Source of the DNA: Cyclobacteriaceae bacterium
Lineage (GTDB): Bacteria > Bacteroidota > Bacteroidia > Cytophagales > Cyclobacteriaceae
NCBI GenBank assembly: GCA_022841475.1
Contig: JALHRJ010000025.1
Location: 1 to 59,686 of the forward strand
Length of the DNA stretch: 59,686 nt
Direction of reading: 5' to 3'
Under the pieces are notes generated by a model. It was not told where the DNA came from. It worked only from the letters and a program-made list of their open reading frames with translations, and did no database searches. A program made the position numbers and the translations under genes. Shown here piece by piece: positions 49,410-59,187 of this stretch (position 1 is the stretch's first letter; every line of letters begins with the position of its first letter).

Positions 49410-51566
49410 CTATTTTAGTGTCAACTCACTAATAATATTCTTCGCTCCTCCCAACTTATCAATACACCACAATACATAACGGATATCCACACAAATGGTG
49501 CGGTTGAGATCTTTATCAAAAGCAATCTTATGGCTCAGAGCTTCATAGTTACCATCAAAAGCTAAACCAATCAATTCACCATTGGCATTTAGTACGGGTG
49601 ATCCTGAATTACCGCCCGTAATGTCATTGGTTGTAATGAAGCCAACTACTAAATCATTGGTGCGGGCATCTTTATAAATACCATAGTCTTTCTTATTCAC
49701 CGCCTCAATCAATTCTTTCGGCAAATCAAATTCATAATCACCCGGTACATATTTCTGCATCACCCCACCCATGGTGGTTACATAATCATAAAATACCGCA
49801 TCACGCGGGCGATAGGATTTTACGTTGCCTGTACTCAGGCGCATCGTAAAATTGGCATCAGGATATAAAGCCTTTCCCTTGTTCATTTCTAAAATACCTT
49901 TCATGTAGATGCGGGCCAGATCATTTTTCTGGTTAGTGAAATCAATAAACTTAGGCTGGTATTTTCCATAGTTTTTAATAAATGTCATTACATAGCGATA
50001 AGCCGGATCATTCTGTAATGTGGCGGAATCTGGCTTTGCGATAAACGCATTCCACTTAACATCGTCAAAAATCATAGTCGTGCTAAAAACATCAGCCGCA
50101 TATTTTTTATAGGTGGCTTCATCATGCAGATCTCCATACCGGGCGCTCAATTGATTGTAGAAATCAACCGGGTGCTGCGATGCATCAATATCTGTATGGA
50201 ACATCTTGCACATAGCTGCGAGGATATTCTGATCGGATGGTTTATTTTCATTGGAAAGGAATATGCCCCGTGAGCGCGTCATGCTCTCCATAACTTTATT
50301 AACCTCCTCCTTTGAGGCCGATGGATTCTTCTTTGTCAACGTGCGCTCAAGGGCCTGAAGTGATGACGTATAGGCTGCCAAGGGTGATCCTAAAATTCCT
50401 TCGTTGATATACGTGCGATGCTTTGTATAAGGCCACCACGCTTTATAAATCTGATCATATTTATCAAAGAGGTCATCATACTCTGACTTGCCCACAGCCC
50501 ATTTCACAAACTTCTCTTCTTCGGTTTTCTTTTGTCCGTACACATCATACATCAGCAACTGCTTGCGCTCACCGTCAAAAAATTTCCAGTAGTTAGCAAT
50601 GCCTGCATAACTGGAGGCGAGTTGTAAGCGCACCGCATCACTTTTTTTCATCTCATTAAACATAAGTTTAAGGCGCTCGTCACGCAGGTTAACGATGGCC
50701 GGGTTCTCAATTTCTGTTTTGATCTTCACTCCGAATGAAGTCTCATAACGTTCAGTACCTCCCGGGTAACCAAGAATCATCGAGAAGTCACCATCCTTCA
50801 CTCCTTTGGTCGATACATTCAAATAATATTTGGGCTTAAGCGGCACGTTATCGGCAGCATATTCAGCAGGCTTTCCATCCTTACTCATATATACGCGGAA
50901 CACTGAGAAATCGCCCGTATGCCGAGGCCATTCCCAGTTGTCGGTATCACCACCAAACTTGCCAATACTTTCAGGAGGAGTTCCTACCAATCGTATATCG
51001 CGGTAACGCTCATAGACAAATACGAGGTATTGATTATTCTTAAAGAAAGGCATTACGCGCGCTTCGAGGTTAGTACCCTCCACCGTCTTCTTTGCAATCG
51101 CTGCGGATACAGTTTGTAACTTCGCATTTCGCTCTGCACCACTGAGGCCTTGCAGTGAAGCTTCAATTTCTTTGGTTACATCGTCAATGCGTACAAGAAA
51201 TTGCACCGACAAGCTGGCTGCAGGAATTTCCTCCGCTTTACTCTTTGCCCAAAAGCCATTGCGCAGATAATTTTTTTCTACTGTACTAGCAGCAGCAATA
51301 GCGCCATAACCACAGTGGTGATTCGTAAAAATCAATCCCTCCTTGCTTACTATTTCACCTGTACAGCCACCGCCAAAAATAATGATCGCATCTTTCAGGG
51401 AGGACTTATTCAGACTATACAGTTGTTCTTTGCTGAGTTTGAGACCGCGCTTTACCATATCGTTATAGGTCTTATCGCCCAGCATATACAACAGCCACAT
51501 GCCTTCATCAGCACGGGCGAACAGAAATGCGAATGCAAAAAGCAGGGAAAGGATTTTCTTCTTCAT
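49410..51566 (-). CDS. S46 family dipeptidyl-peptidase (DPP7/DPP11-like)
   Basis: About 718 residues from the ATG at 51566 (MKKKILSLLFAFAFLFARAD, a signal peptide); a longer frame to 51587 adds seven residues. The chymotrypsin-like catalytic residues are visible: His in FTNHHCGYG, Asp in DNWEWPRHTGDF and Ser in GNSGSPVLNANGE. After the Ser the sequence has FDGNYEAL; a Gly at this place suggests the DPP7-type preference for hydrophobic P1 residues over the DPP11 acidic type (inference). The enzyme removes dipeptides from peptides in the periplasm. The class is typical of Bacteroidota. Confidence 0.92.
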   Translation of the reverse strand: MKKKILSLLFAFAFLFARADEGMWLLYMLGDKTYNDMVKRGLKLSKEQLYSLNKSSLKDAIIIFGGGCTGEIVSKEGLIFTNHHCGYGAIAAASTVEKNYLRNGFWAKSKAEEIPAASLSVQFLVRIDDVTKEIEASLQGLSGAERNAKLQTVSAAIAKKTVEGTNLEARVMPFFKNNQYLVFVYERYRDIRLVGTPPESIGKFGGDTDNWEWPRHTGDFSVFRVYMSKDGKPAEYAADNVPLKPKYYLNVSTKGVKDGDFSMILGYPGGTERYETSFGVKIKTEIENPAIVNLRDERLKLMFNEMKKSDAVRLQLASSYAGIANYWKFFDGERKQLLMYDVYGQKKTEEEKFVKWAVGKSEYDDLFDKYDQIYKAWWPYTKHRTYINEGILGSPLAAYTSSLQALERTLTKKNPSASKEEVNKVMESMTRSRGIFLSNENKPSDQNILAAMCKMFHTDIDASQHPVDFYNQLSARYGDLHDEATYKKYAADVFSTTMIFDDVKWNAFIAKPDSATLQNDPAYRYVMTFIKNYGKYQPKFIDFTNQKNDLARIYMKGILEMNKGKALYPDANFTMRLSTGNVKSYRPRDAVFYDYVTTMGGVMQKYVPGDYEFDLPKELIEAVNKKDYGIYKDARTNDLVVGFITTNDITGGNSGSPVLNANGELIGLAFDGNYEALSHKIAFDKDLNRTICVDIRYVLWCIDKLGGAKNIISELTLK

Positions 51567-51667
51567 AAACCAGGTTTTATTTATCAATATAAAATAAAAA
51601 TAAATCAGAAAACAATGACAAAACTCATTGTCAAACCAACCTAATCAAATGAACGAATCTTTTAGTA

Positions 51668-52207
51668 CTACTGATTTGACATGCCAGGAGTGGGCACTGA
51701 GAATTCTTTCCAGGAGTCAGCTCCCCCATCGATCGACCGTCCAAATGAACGATTCACTGTCTGTTTTTCAAATTTCAGCTCGTCAATCATACGACCATCC
51801 CTATTAAACAGGCCAATATATTCCCCCTCCTGATTAAGTTTAAATTTCAAATGTAAGGGTCCTTGTTCCGGTGAACCATCGGCCCATAGTACCAAAAAGC
51901 CACCCGGCTGAATTGTCGTTAGCTCGGGATTAGTAGTTGGTATTTGATACCCCAATGGCTTCTTCTTATTCTGCGAAAAATAAAGTCCGCCAATATCTAA
52001 AGGAACCTGATCGCCATTATAAATTTCTATCCAATCATCAAACTCCTCATGGCCTGTGGCGCTATCCGGACAGCAGGAACTGCTACTCGCCAAAATCTCA
52101 TTGATATACAAATCAGGTACCTCATCTCTGATAAGAAGATAAGTAGTTCCTGCAGCGATCAAGATTATAAAGGTGACAATACCGAATTTATTTAATGAAC
52201 TTGACAT
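51668..52207 (-). CDS. Lamin-tail-domain membrane-anchored protein
   Basis: A 179-residue protein with an N-terminal anchor (FGIVTFIILIAAGTTYLLI) and a lamin-tail fold (LTD): LYINEILASSSS, FDDWIEIYNGDQVPLDIGGLYFSQ, IQPGGFLVLWADGSPEQGPLHLKFKLNQEGEYIGLFN and RSFGRSIDGGADSW. LTD domains in bacteria occur in secreted or surface proteins and bind ligands or structure; this one has no catalytic partner domain. Role unknown. The next minus-strand gene upstream starts at 52565. Confidence 0.85.
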   Translation of the reverse strand: MSSSLNKFGIVTFIILIAAGTTYLLIRDEVPDLYINEILASSSSCCPDSATGHEEFDDWIEIYNGDQVPLDIGGLYFSQNKKKPLGYQIPTTNPELTTIQPGGFLVLWADGSPEQGPLHLKFKLNQEGEYIGLFNRDGRMIDELKFEKQTVNRSFGRSIDGGADSWKEFSVPTPGMSNQ

Positions 52208-52271
52208 GGTTATTTTAGGTTACACGAATACCCTAAAGATAGCTTTTTTGGGTAAAAAGCTTGGAAAGAAT

Positions 52272-52565
52272 TTAACTGATTTTTTCAATGGAGGTTATGG
52301 CCGTTTTGTTTAGCACTCCATACAAGTGCGGAAATAACTCATTGTTGGTTGCTGCCTCGTACTTCACTGTAAATTCAAGCTTACTTTCGTCAAGATGTAG
52401 TAATAGCAAATCGGTATGGTCTTGGTAGTATCGTTGCAAAACACCTTTCAGTTGAGCTTTTGTGCAGCAATGAATAAATCCTTCCGCTTCAAATGTGGGT
52501 GGAGCATATATCGAAGCTGAGGCCTGTCTATTCCAATCGGCTACTGAAACTACATGATAAATCAT
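52272..52565 (-). CDS. DUF952 domain-containing protein
   Basis: A 97-residue single-domain protein: IYHVVSVADWNRQAS, YAPPTFEAEGFIHCCTKAQLKGVLQRYY, LLLLHLDESKL, VKYEAATNNELFPHLYGVLN. This is the DUF952 fold, related to an ADP-ribosyltransferase-like shape, of unknown function. Neighbouring small genes on the same strand (52585-52806 upstream, 19 bp away) suggest one transcript. Confidence 0.88.
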   Translation of the reverse strand: MIYHVVSVADWNRQASASIYAPPTFEAEGFIHCCTKAQLKGVLQRYYQDHTDLLLLHLDESKLEFTVKYEAATNNELFPHLYGVLNKTAITSIEKIS

Positions 52566-52584
52566 TCATTACCTTTTAAAATCA

Positions 52585-52806
52585 CTAGTTCACTGAAACC
52601 ATCCACCGGCCCTTCTCATCCTTGGTGTATGTCATTCCATTACTCATAAGGTGGATCTGGCGGCCAGCAGAATGTTTCATAGTTTCTTTTTCATATACCC
52701 GGATTCCATTGTTTTCGCGGGTAAGAAAATTAAGCAGCGCATTCATGGTTGGATCAATATCTGACAACCCTTGCTCATCACCTTCACGGATAAATGCCTG
52801 GCTCAT
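52585..52806 (-). CDS. Small conserved hypothetical protein
   Basis: A 73-residue protein starting MSQAFIREGDEQGLSDIDP, with FLTRENNGIRVYEKET and MSNGMTYTKDEKGRWMV. I recognise this pattern (opening MSQAF, ENNGIRVYEK, MSNG...KD..GRW) as a short protein that recurs in Bacteroidota without a named function. No signal peptide or membrane segment. It lies 11 bp after the histidine kinase stop and 19 bp before the DUF952 gene, implying an operon. Confidence 0.7.
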   Translation of the reverse strand: MSQAFIREGDEQGLSDIDPTMNALLNFLTRENNGIRVYEKETMKHSAGRQIHLMSNGMTYTKDEKGRWMVSVN

Positions 52807-52817
52807 TACGTTTGACG

Positions 52818-54779
52818 TTAGGTGCGTTGAATAAATCCTTCCATCCAGCTTACCGCTGCTTCCAGCGAATCAAAAACCTTTAGAGTAACACCCGCCTCAG
52901 TACTCTTCTCAATCATGCGATTGTAATAGTTCTTACGAATGGGGTCATGAAAGCCAACCGCTGCGACTCGCTTTAAACCGCAGCGCACTGCTTCCGGTAT
53001 TACTGTACTCAAAAACCAAAGTTGATCTGAATCCTCTACCACACCTTGAAAACGTAAATCAGCAATCCAACCCGGTGTGTTATATGTTTTAAGTGTATAT
53101 AGTACTGCCTGGAAAGCCCTGCGGTATTCCATGCTGGTTATGTTCTTTTTCCAGACGATCACTGTATTATTGATATCGGCATCATAATAAATTTTTGCCG
53201 ATTCGCTATCATAAAAAATTTGCTGGCTTACATTGCGAGGGGTGGGCAAGGTGATCTGAAAAGTAGTTCCTTTATTAATCTCACTTTCAATTTCAATGCT
53301 ACCACCTAACGTATCTACCTGGGTTTTTACAAGGTATAATCCCAATCCTTTGCCATCTACATGCGTGTGAAATCTCTTATATAATTTAAAAATATTTTCT
53401 TTTTGTTTCTCAAGATTAAATCCCAAACCATTATCCGTTACCCGCAGACACACATCCTTATTAAAGTGTTTGGTTGTCTTAACGTTAATTCTTAGGTCAT
53501 TTTCGGGGTTTCTGTATTTTATTGCATTGCTGATTAAGTTGAAAAGTATGCTCTGAATCATCGCCCGAATGGAATAAACAAAAGGAGCTTCCCTGAAATC
53601 AACATCAATTTGATAGGAAGGTCTAATCTGATCCCGCAGCATCGATACTGTTTTTGTTAATTCCACTTCAAATGAAATTTTTTCACGAACCTGATAAAGA
53701 TCATTTCGAATGTCGATGATCAAACTTAAATCTTTTAGCACACCGTCTAGTTCATGACCCGATTTGTTAATCATGCGTCCGATCTCTTCTTTTTCCTGAA
53801 GGGATATGGGTTTGGTAAAAAGATCTGTTAATCCCAAAAGCCGGGCAACCGGACCGCGTAGGTTATGCGAAACCGTGTAGGAGAACTGCCGGAGTTCATT
53901 GTTATGCCGCACCAACTCCTCGTTGGTATTTATCAAATCGGTGCTTTTCTCTTTCACCATCTTTTCAAGTTCCACGTTGGCGTTTAGAAGTTTTTCCTGC
54001 TGTTCACTAATGAGCAGGTTTGCTTCCGTTAACAGTTCTCGACTCGCCTTAATTTCGTTCTGCTTCCGAAACATTTCCTCATTGTGTAATTCCATAGCAC
54101 GATTCAGCTGCAAAAGTTCTGCATTGCGATGGGTCAATTGGCCATTTACTGTATTTAGTTTTTCGAGGGATCCATAAGCTTTTTCTTCGGCCCGTACAGT
54201 AAGTATTTTCAGAATCAGCACACCAAAAACCAGCACCAGGTACGAGATCAGCGTTACGTAATTAATGTACATGTAGGAGGCAACGTCAAATCCGCGCTGG
54301 TAATAACCCAATCCAAGTGCAGAATGAATTGGATCGAAGAGTATTAAACAAATAAATGTGGAAGTCAGGCAGGCTCCTATTTTTAGTCGTTCCTTCAAAT
54401 TAAAAATAATAGCCGGCAAAATTGTAGTAACCAGAATAATATAACGGGCATCAAAATAGGTAATGTAGGAATGATGCGGCTCTGCGTGCTTTCCATACAA
54501 AGAAATCAACAAAGTCATGTATACCGGAGAAAGGCAAAATAGCATTCGGCCTACATTGTAATTGGTACGATTTATAAATACGATAAGAATAAAAAGTACG
54601 GCTATTGCAATTATATACCCTGAGGTAGCCGACCAGCCAAATAGAAAAAATAAGATGCAAAAAAGAAAAAAGGTAAGAACCGAAAATAATAGGGTCAGTA
54701 TATTGGTGATGTATACACCTTGACGCAAATTTTCAGGAACCTGTTTGGAGGGAAGCAAAAATGATAAAGCCTTACGCAT
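52818..54779 (-). CDS. Sensor histidine kinase with extra C-terminal STAS-like domain
   Basis: A 653-residue protein. About six membrane helices lie within residues 22-192, followed by a long coiled coil (about 197-295). The HisKA helix has FSYTVSHNLRGPVARL with phosphoacceptor His305. The ATPase domain shows LISNAIKYRN (N box), VTDNGLGF (G1) and GKGLGLYLVKTQVDTLGG (G2), ending near 511. A further domain of about 135 residues (520-653: YYDADINNTVIVWKKNITSMEYRRAFQAVLY, PGWIADLRFQG, VGFHDPIRKNYY) resembles STAS/SpoIIAA-like folds. No response regulator is adjacent. Signal unknown. Confidence 0.87.
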   Translation of the reverse strand: MRKALSFLLPSKQVPENLRQGVYITNILTLLFSVLTFFLFCILFFLFGWSATSGYIIAIAVLFILIVFINRTNYNVGRMLFCLSPVYMTLLISLYGKHAEPHHSYITYFDARYIILVTTILPAIIFNLKERLKIGACLTSTFICLILFDPIHSALGLGYYQRGFDVASYMYINYVTLISYLVLVFGVLILKILTVRAEEKAYGSLEKLNTVNGQLTHRNAELLQLNRAMELHNEEMFRKQNEIKASRELLTEANLLISEQQEKLLNANVELEKMVKEKSTDLINTNEELVRHNNELRQFSYTVSHNLRGPVARLLGLTDLFTKPISLQEKEEIGRMINKSGHELDGVLKDLSLIIDIRNDLYQVREKISFEVELTKTVSMLRDQIRPSYQIDVDFREAPFVYSIRAMIQSILFNLISNAIKYRNPENDLRINVKTTKHFNKDVCLRVTDNGLGFNLEKQKENIFKLYKRFHTHVDGKGLGLYLVKTQVDTLGGSIEIESEINKGTTFQITLPTPRNVSQQIFYDSESAKIYYDADINNTVIVWKKNITSMEYRRAFQAVLYTLKTYNTPGWIADLRFQGVVEDSDQLWFLSTVIPEAVRCGLKRVAAVGFHDPIRKNYYNRMIEKSTEAGVTLKVFDSLEAAVSWMEGFIQRT

Positions 54780-54891
54780 TAATTCTTTCGAATAAGCACA
54801 AAGTTAGGTGAGATTCTTGCACCCCAAAACCTCCTACCACCTGTTAGCTTAATCTTTTTCTCTGTATTTTTGAAGTCTTTAACTTCCTCGC

Positions 54892-57800
54892 ATGAGCACA
54901 GAAACGGCATCTCCCGAAAAGACGATAACCAAACCCACTTTTGGCGGCCATGAGGCCCAACCTCCCTATAAGCCTAAAAACAAAGTGCGGATTGTGACTG
55001 CAGCCAGTCTCTTTGATGGGCATGATGCGGCCATCAATATCATGCGGAGAATTATCCAAACTACTGGAGTGGAAGTAATCCACTTGGGGCATGACCGCAG
55101 TGTAGTAGAAGTGGTGAATACTGCAATTCAGGAAGACGCACAGGCTATCGCTATGACCAGCTATCAGGGCGGGCATAATGAATATTTTAAATACATGTAT
55201 GATCTTTTGCACGAGAGAGGTGCCGGTCATATTAAAATTTTTGGTGGCGGTGGCGGAGTGATTCTTCCTGAAGAAATAAAGGAATTAATGGAGTATGGCA
55301 TTACCCGTATTTACGCACCGGATGACGGTCGATCCATGGGTCTGCAGGGCATGATTAATGATTTGGTCGAAAAGAGTGATTTCCCTACCGGTGAATACAT
55401 TGACAATGGACAATTAACAGCAGACAATCATTTAAAAATTGCGCATCTGATTTCAGGTGCCGAGAATTATTTCGATAAACACAAAGCTCTTTTTGAGGAG
55501 ATTAATAAAAAAGCTGCTTTATCAAAAATACCTGTATTGGGGATAACAGGAACCGGAGGCGCAGGTAAATCATCTATGGTTGATGAATTTGTACGCAGGT
55601 TTCTGATAGACTTCAAAGATAAAACTGTAGGTCTTGTTTCTGTGGATCCTTCGAAACGGAAAACGGGTGGCGCTCTGCTAGGAGATCGGATCCGCATGAA
55701 TGCGATTAACAACTCACGGGTATACATGCGTTCGCTGGCTACCCGTCAGTCAAACCTCGCACTCTCGGCTTATGTAAAGGAAGCCATTCAGGTAATGAAG
55801 GCTGCCGGATTTGATTTGATCATCTTAGAAACATCCGGCATTGGGCAGAGCGATACCGAGATTCTTGACCACAGCGATGTATCGCTCTATGTAATGACCC
55901 CGGAATACGGTGCCGCTACACAATTAGAAAAAATAGACATGCTTGATTTTGCTGATGTAATAGCATTAAACAAGTTTGATAAACGAGGAGCCCTTGACGC
56001 GTTGCGGGATGTAAAAAAGCAATATCAGCGCAATCATCAATTATGGGACAGTAATGTAGAAGATATGCCCGTGTTTGGCACGATCGCATCTCAATTTAAT
56101 GATCCGGGCACGAACCAACTCTACAAAAGAGTAATGGATAAAATTGTCGAGAAAACAGGAACCAACCTGAAATCTACTTTTGAGATCACGCGCGAAATGT
56201 CGGAGAAAGTATTTGTTATTCCGCCTCATCGTACTCGCTACTTAAGCGAGATCTCAGAGACCAATCGTAAATACGATGTATGGGTTAATGAACAAGCTGG
56301 GGAAGCGGAAAAGTTATTCGCCATTTCAAAAACTATGGAATCTCTTTCCGATTCTCATGCAGATATAAAGAAGGTGCTACTTGCAGAATTTGATAAAATA
56401 AAACTTAACCTCGATCCTAAAAACTGGAAGTTGATTGAAAGTTGGTCCGATAAGGTAAAACTTTACAGAGAACCCGTGTTCAAATTTAAAGTACGCGATA
56501 AGGAACTCGGCATTGAAACGCATTCTGAATCACTTTCTCATTTACAGATACCCAAAATTGCATTGCCAAAATACTCGAGCTGGGGCGATCTGTTAAAGTG
56601 GTCCTTACAGGAAAATGTACCCGGAGAATTTCCATACACAGCGGGCATTTATCCTTTTAAGCGTGAAGGTGAAGACCCCACCCGAATGTTCGCTGGTGAA
56701 GGTGGACCTGAACGAACCAATCGCAGATTTCACTATGTAAGTTTAGCCATGCCTGCCAAGCGGTTGTCGACCGCATTTGATTCTGTAACCCTGTATGGAA
56801 ACGACCCAGATTATCGACCCGATATTTATGGTAAGATTGGTAATTCTGGAGTAAGCATTTGCTGCCTGGATGATGCGAAGAAACTCTATAGCGGATTTAA
56901 TCTATGCGACCCTAAAACCTCGGTGTCGATGACGATCAATGGTCCGGCTCCTATGTTACTGGGTTATTTCATGAATGCTGCTATTGATCAGCAATGCGAG
57001 ATTTATATAAAAGAAAACGGACTCGAAGCGGAAGTAAAAAAGAAAATCAACACCATATATTCCTCCCTCTCTTCCGGAGAGATTCCTTCTTATCAGGGGC
57101 CGTTACCAAAAGGAAATGATGGGCTGGGATTGATGCTATTGGGAGTAACTGGAGATCAGATTTTACCAACGGATGTGTATGAAAAAATTAAAGCAGATAC
57201 GTTAGCCCAGGTACGAGGCACTGTGCAAGCCGATATTCTAAAAGAAGACCAGGCACAAAACACTTGTATATTCTCGACCGAATTTGCATTACGGCTGATG
57301 GGTGATGTGCAACAATATTTTATCGACAAAAACGTACGCAACTTTTATTCAGTTTCTATTTCAGGCTACCACATTGCCGAAGCAGGAGCCAACCCCATTA
57401 CCCAACTAGCCTTTACTCTTTCCAACGGCTTTACGTATGTAGAATATTATCTGAGTCGGGGAATGAATGTGAATGAGTTCGCACCCAACCTATCCTTCTT
57501 CTTCAGCAATGGAATTGATCCGGAATACTCTGTGATTGGTCGTGTTGCCAGACGAATCTGGGCGAAAGCAATGAAGAATAAATATGGAGCGAATGCACGC
57601 AGTCAAATGCTTAAGTATCATATTCAAACTTCAGGTCGCTCCTTACACGCACAGGAAATTGATTTCAATGACATCCGCACCACCCTTCAGGCATTATATG
57701 CGATTTATGATAATTGTAATTCTTTGCACACCAACGCTTATGATGAGGCCATTACTACGCCTACCGAAGAAAGCGTGCGCAGGGCGATGGCCATCCAACT

Positions 57801-58314
57801 CATTATAAATAAAGAATTAGGCCTTGCCAAAAACGAAAATCCACTTCAGGGTTCGTTCATCATCGAAGAGCTTACTGATCTGGTTGAAGCCGCTGTCTTA
57901 ACAGAATTTGATCGGATAACAGAGCGTGGTGGTGTGTTGGGTGCCATGGAAACCATGTATCAACGAGGAAAAATTCAGGAGGAGAGTTTATATTATGAGA
58001 CTTTGAAACACACTGGAGAATATCCGATTATTGGCGTAAACACATTCCTTAGTTCCAAGGGATCGCCCACTATTCTACCACAAGAAGTAATTCGTGCTAC
58101 CACCGAGGAGAAGGAATATCAGATTGGGATGTTAAAAAATCTGCACTCCTTTCAGGGAACAAAAGCAGGTAGGATAATGGATCGTGTACAACAGGCTGCT
58201 GTTCAAAATAAAAACATTTTCGCAGAATTGATGGAGGCGACTAAAGTGTGTTCATTGGGTCAGATAACCAAAGCTTTGTTTGAGGTAGGCGGACAGTATA
58301 GACGCAATATGTAA
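54892..58314 (+). CDS. icmF: Fused isobutyryl-CoA mutase IcmF
   Basis: An 1140-residue protein with three parts. The B12-binding domain is at about 30-165 ([17 protein letters not shown] with lower-ligand His44, and [16 protein letters not shown]). The MeaB-like G-protein is at about 210-480 ([12 protein letters not shown] at 217-228, [32 protein letters not shown]). The acyl-CoA mutase barrel follows ([78 protein letters not shown]). The fusion order is that of IcmF, which interconverts isobutyryl-CoA and n-butyryl-CoA with adenosylcobalamin. The G-protein part serves as a chaperone for cofactor loading. Confidence 0.94.
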   Translation: MSTETASPEKTITKPTFGGHEAQPPYKPKNKVRIVTAASLFDGHDAAINIMRRIIQTTGVEVIHLGHDRSVVEVVNTAIQEDAQAIAMTSYQGGHNEYFKYMYDLLHERGAGHIKIFGGGGGVILPEEIKELMEYGITRIYAPDDGRSMGLQGMINDLVEKSDFPTGEYIDNGQLTADNHLKIAHLISGAENYFDKHKALFEEINKKAALSKIPVLGITGTGGAGKSSMVDEFVRRFLIDFKDKTVGLVSVDPSKRKTGGALLGDRIRMNAINNSRVYMRSLATRQSNLALSAYVKEAIQVMKAAGFDLIILETSGIGQSDTEILDHSDVSLYVMTPEYGAATQLEKIDMLDFADVIALNKFDKRGALDALRDVKKQYQRNHQLWDSNVEDMPVFGTIASQFNDPGTNQLYKRVMDKIVEKTGTNLKSTFEITREMSEKVFVIPPHRTRYLSEISETNRKYDVWVNEQAGEAEKLFAISKTMESLSDSHADIKKVLLAEFDKIKLNLDPKNWKLIESWSDKVKLYREPVFKFKVRDKELGIETHSESLSHLQIPKIALPKYSSWGDLLKWSLQENVPGEFPYTAGIYPFKREGEDPTRMFAGEGGPERTNRRFHYVSLAMPAKRLSTAFDSVTLYGNDPDYRPDIYGKIGNSGVSICCLDDAKKLYSGFNLCDPKTSVSMTINGPAPMLLGYFMNAAIDQQCEIYIKENGLEAEVKKKINTIYSSLSSGEIPSYQGPLPKGNDGLGLMLLGVTGDQILPTDVYEKIKADTLAQVRGTVQADILKEDQAQNTCIFSTEFALRLMGDVQQYFIDKNVRNFYSVSISGYHIAEAGANPITQLAFTLSNGFTYVEYYLSRGMNVNEFAPNLSFFFSNGIDPEYSVIGRVARRIWAKAMKNKYGANARSQMLKYHIQTSGRSLHAQEIDFNDIRTTLQALYAIYDNCNSLHTNAYDEAITTPTEESVRRAMAIQLIINKELGLAKNENPLQGSFIIEELTDLVEAAVLTEFDRITERGGVLGAMETMYQRGKIQEESLYYETLKHTGEYPIIGVNTFLSSKGSPTILPQEVIRATTEEKEYQIGMLKNLHSFQGTKAGRIMDRVQQAAVQNKNIFAELMEATKVCSLGQITKALFEVGGQYRRNM

Positions 58315-58422
58315 AGACTCAACTTACTGATACCATCACACCTGTTTGATGTCCTGCTTTTTCCTGACAAAAGTCATTCCTTGAGTAGAGTTTTGTAGCT
58401 ACATTTTGTCATTGAAAAATGT

Positions 58423-59187
58423 ATGCTAAAGGGTGTCAAAAAATTTTTTTTGATTGCCGGTCAGTTAAGTGAATTTTCGGCCCGCTATTTCCGGGAAGTT
58501 TTTTTCCCTCCTTATGAATTTAAAGAGTTTTTAAAACAATGTTATTTCATAGGGAATAAGTCCTTTACCCTGGTTGGTACTACTGGACTTATCATGGGTA
58601 TTGTATTGACTCTGCAGACACGTCCAACATTAATTGAATTTGGAGCCGTATCATGGATGCCATCCATGGTTGGCATAGCCATTGTGCGAGAAATCGGACC
58701 CGTAGTTACTGCCTTGATTTGTGCCGGCAAAATAGGTTCGGGGATTGGGGCAGAACTCGCCTCCATGAAAGTGACTGAGCAGATTGATGCCATGGAAGTC
58801 TCAGGAACCAATCCCTTTAAATACCTCGTCATTACCCGGGTAACCGCCACAACTATCATGGTTCCCACACTAGTGGTAGTTGCCGATATTATTTCCTTGT
58901 CGGGATCAGCTTTAGTTGAATACTTGAAAGGCGGTGTCACCTTTCAACTCTATTTCAGCAAAGTTTTTGAATACCTCGAGTTTGGTGATTTATTGCCATC
59001 CATTATTAAGGCATTCTTCTTTGGATTCGCCATTGGCATTGTTGGATGTTACAAAGGATATACCTCTACCAAAGGAACAGAAGGAGTTGGAAGAACAGCC
59101 AACGAAGCTGTGGTGATAAGTTCTATGCTGGTCTTTATATTAGATTTTATAGCTGTGCTAGTCAGCGACATTTTTTATGAGTTATAG
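58423..59187 (+). CDS. MlaE-family lipid ABC transporter permease
   Basis: A 254-residue permease. Family blocks are SFTLVGTTGLIMGIVLTLQTRPTLIEFGA, VGIAIVREIGPVVTALICAGKIGSGIGAELASMKVTEQIDAMEVSGTNPFKYL (split here only for length), and ATTIMVPTLVVVADIISLSGS. Five to six helices follow the family's pattern. MlaE-type permeases work with an ATPase and MCE proteins to move phospholipids between membranes. The ATPase gene begins at or next to its stop codon. An MCE-domain gene may follow outside the window. Confidence 0.92.
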   Translation: MLKGVKKFFLIAGQLSEFSARYFREVFFPPYEFKEFLKQCYFIGNKSFTLVGTTGLIMGIVLTLQTRPTLIEFGAVSWMPSMVGIAIVREIGPVVTALICAGKIGSGIGAELASMKVTEQIDAMEVSGTNPFKYLVITRVTATTIMVPTLVVVADIISLSGSALVEYLKGGVTFQLYFSKVFEYLEFGDLLPSIIKAFFFGFAIGIVGCYKGYTSTKGTEGVGRTANEAVVISSMLVFILDFIAVLVSDIFYEL

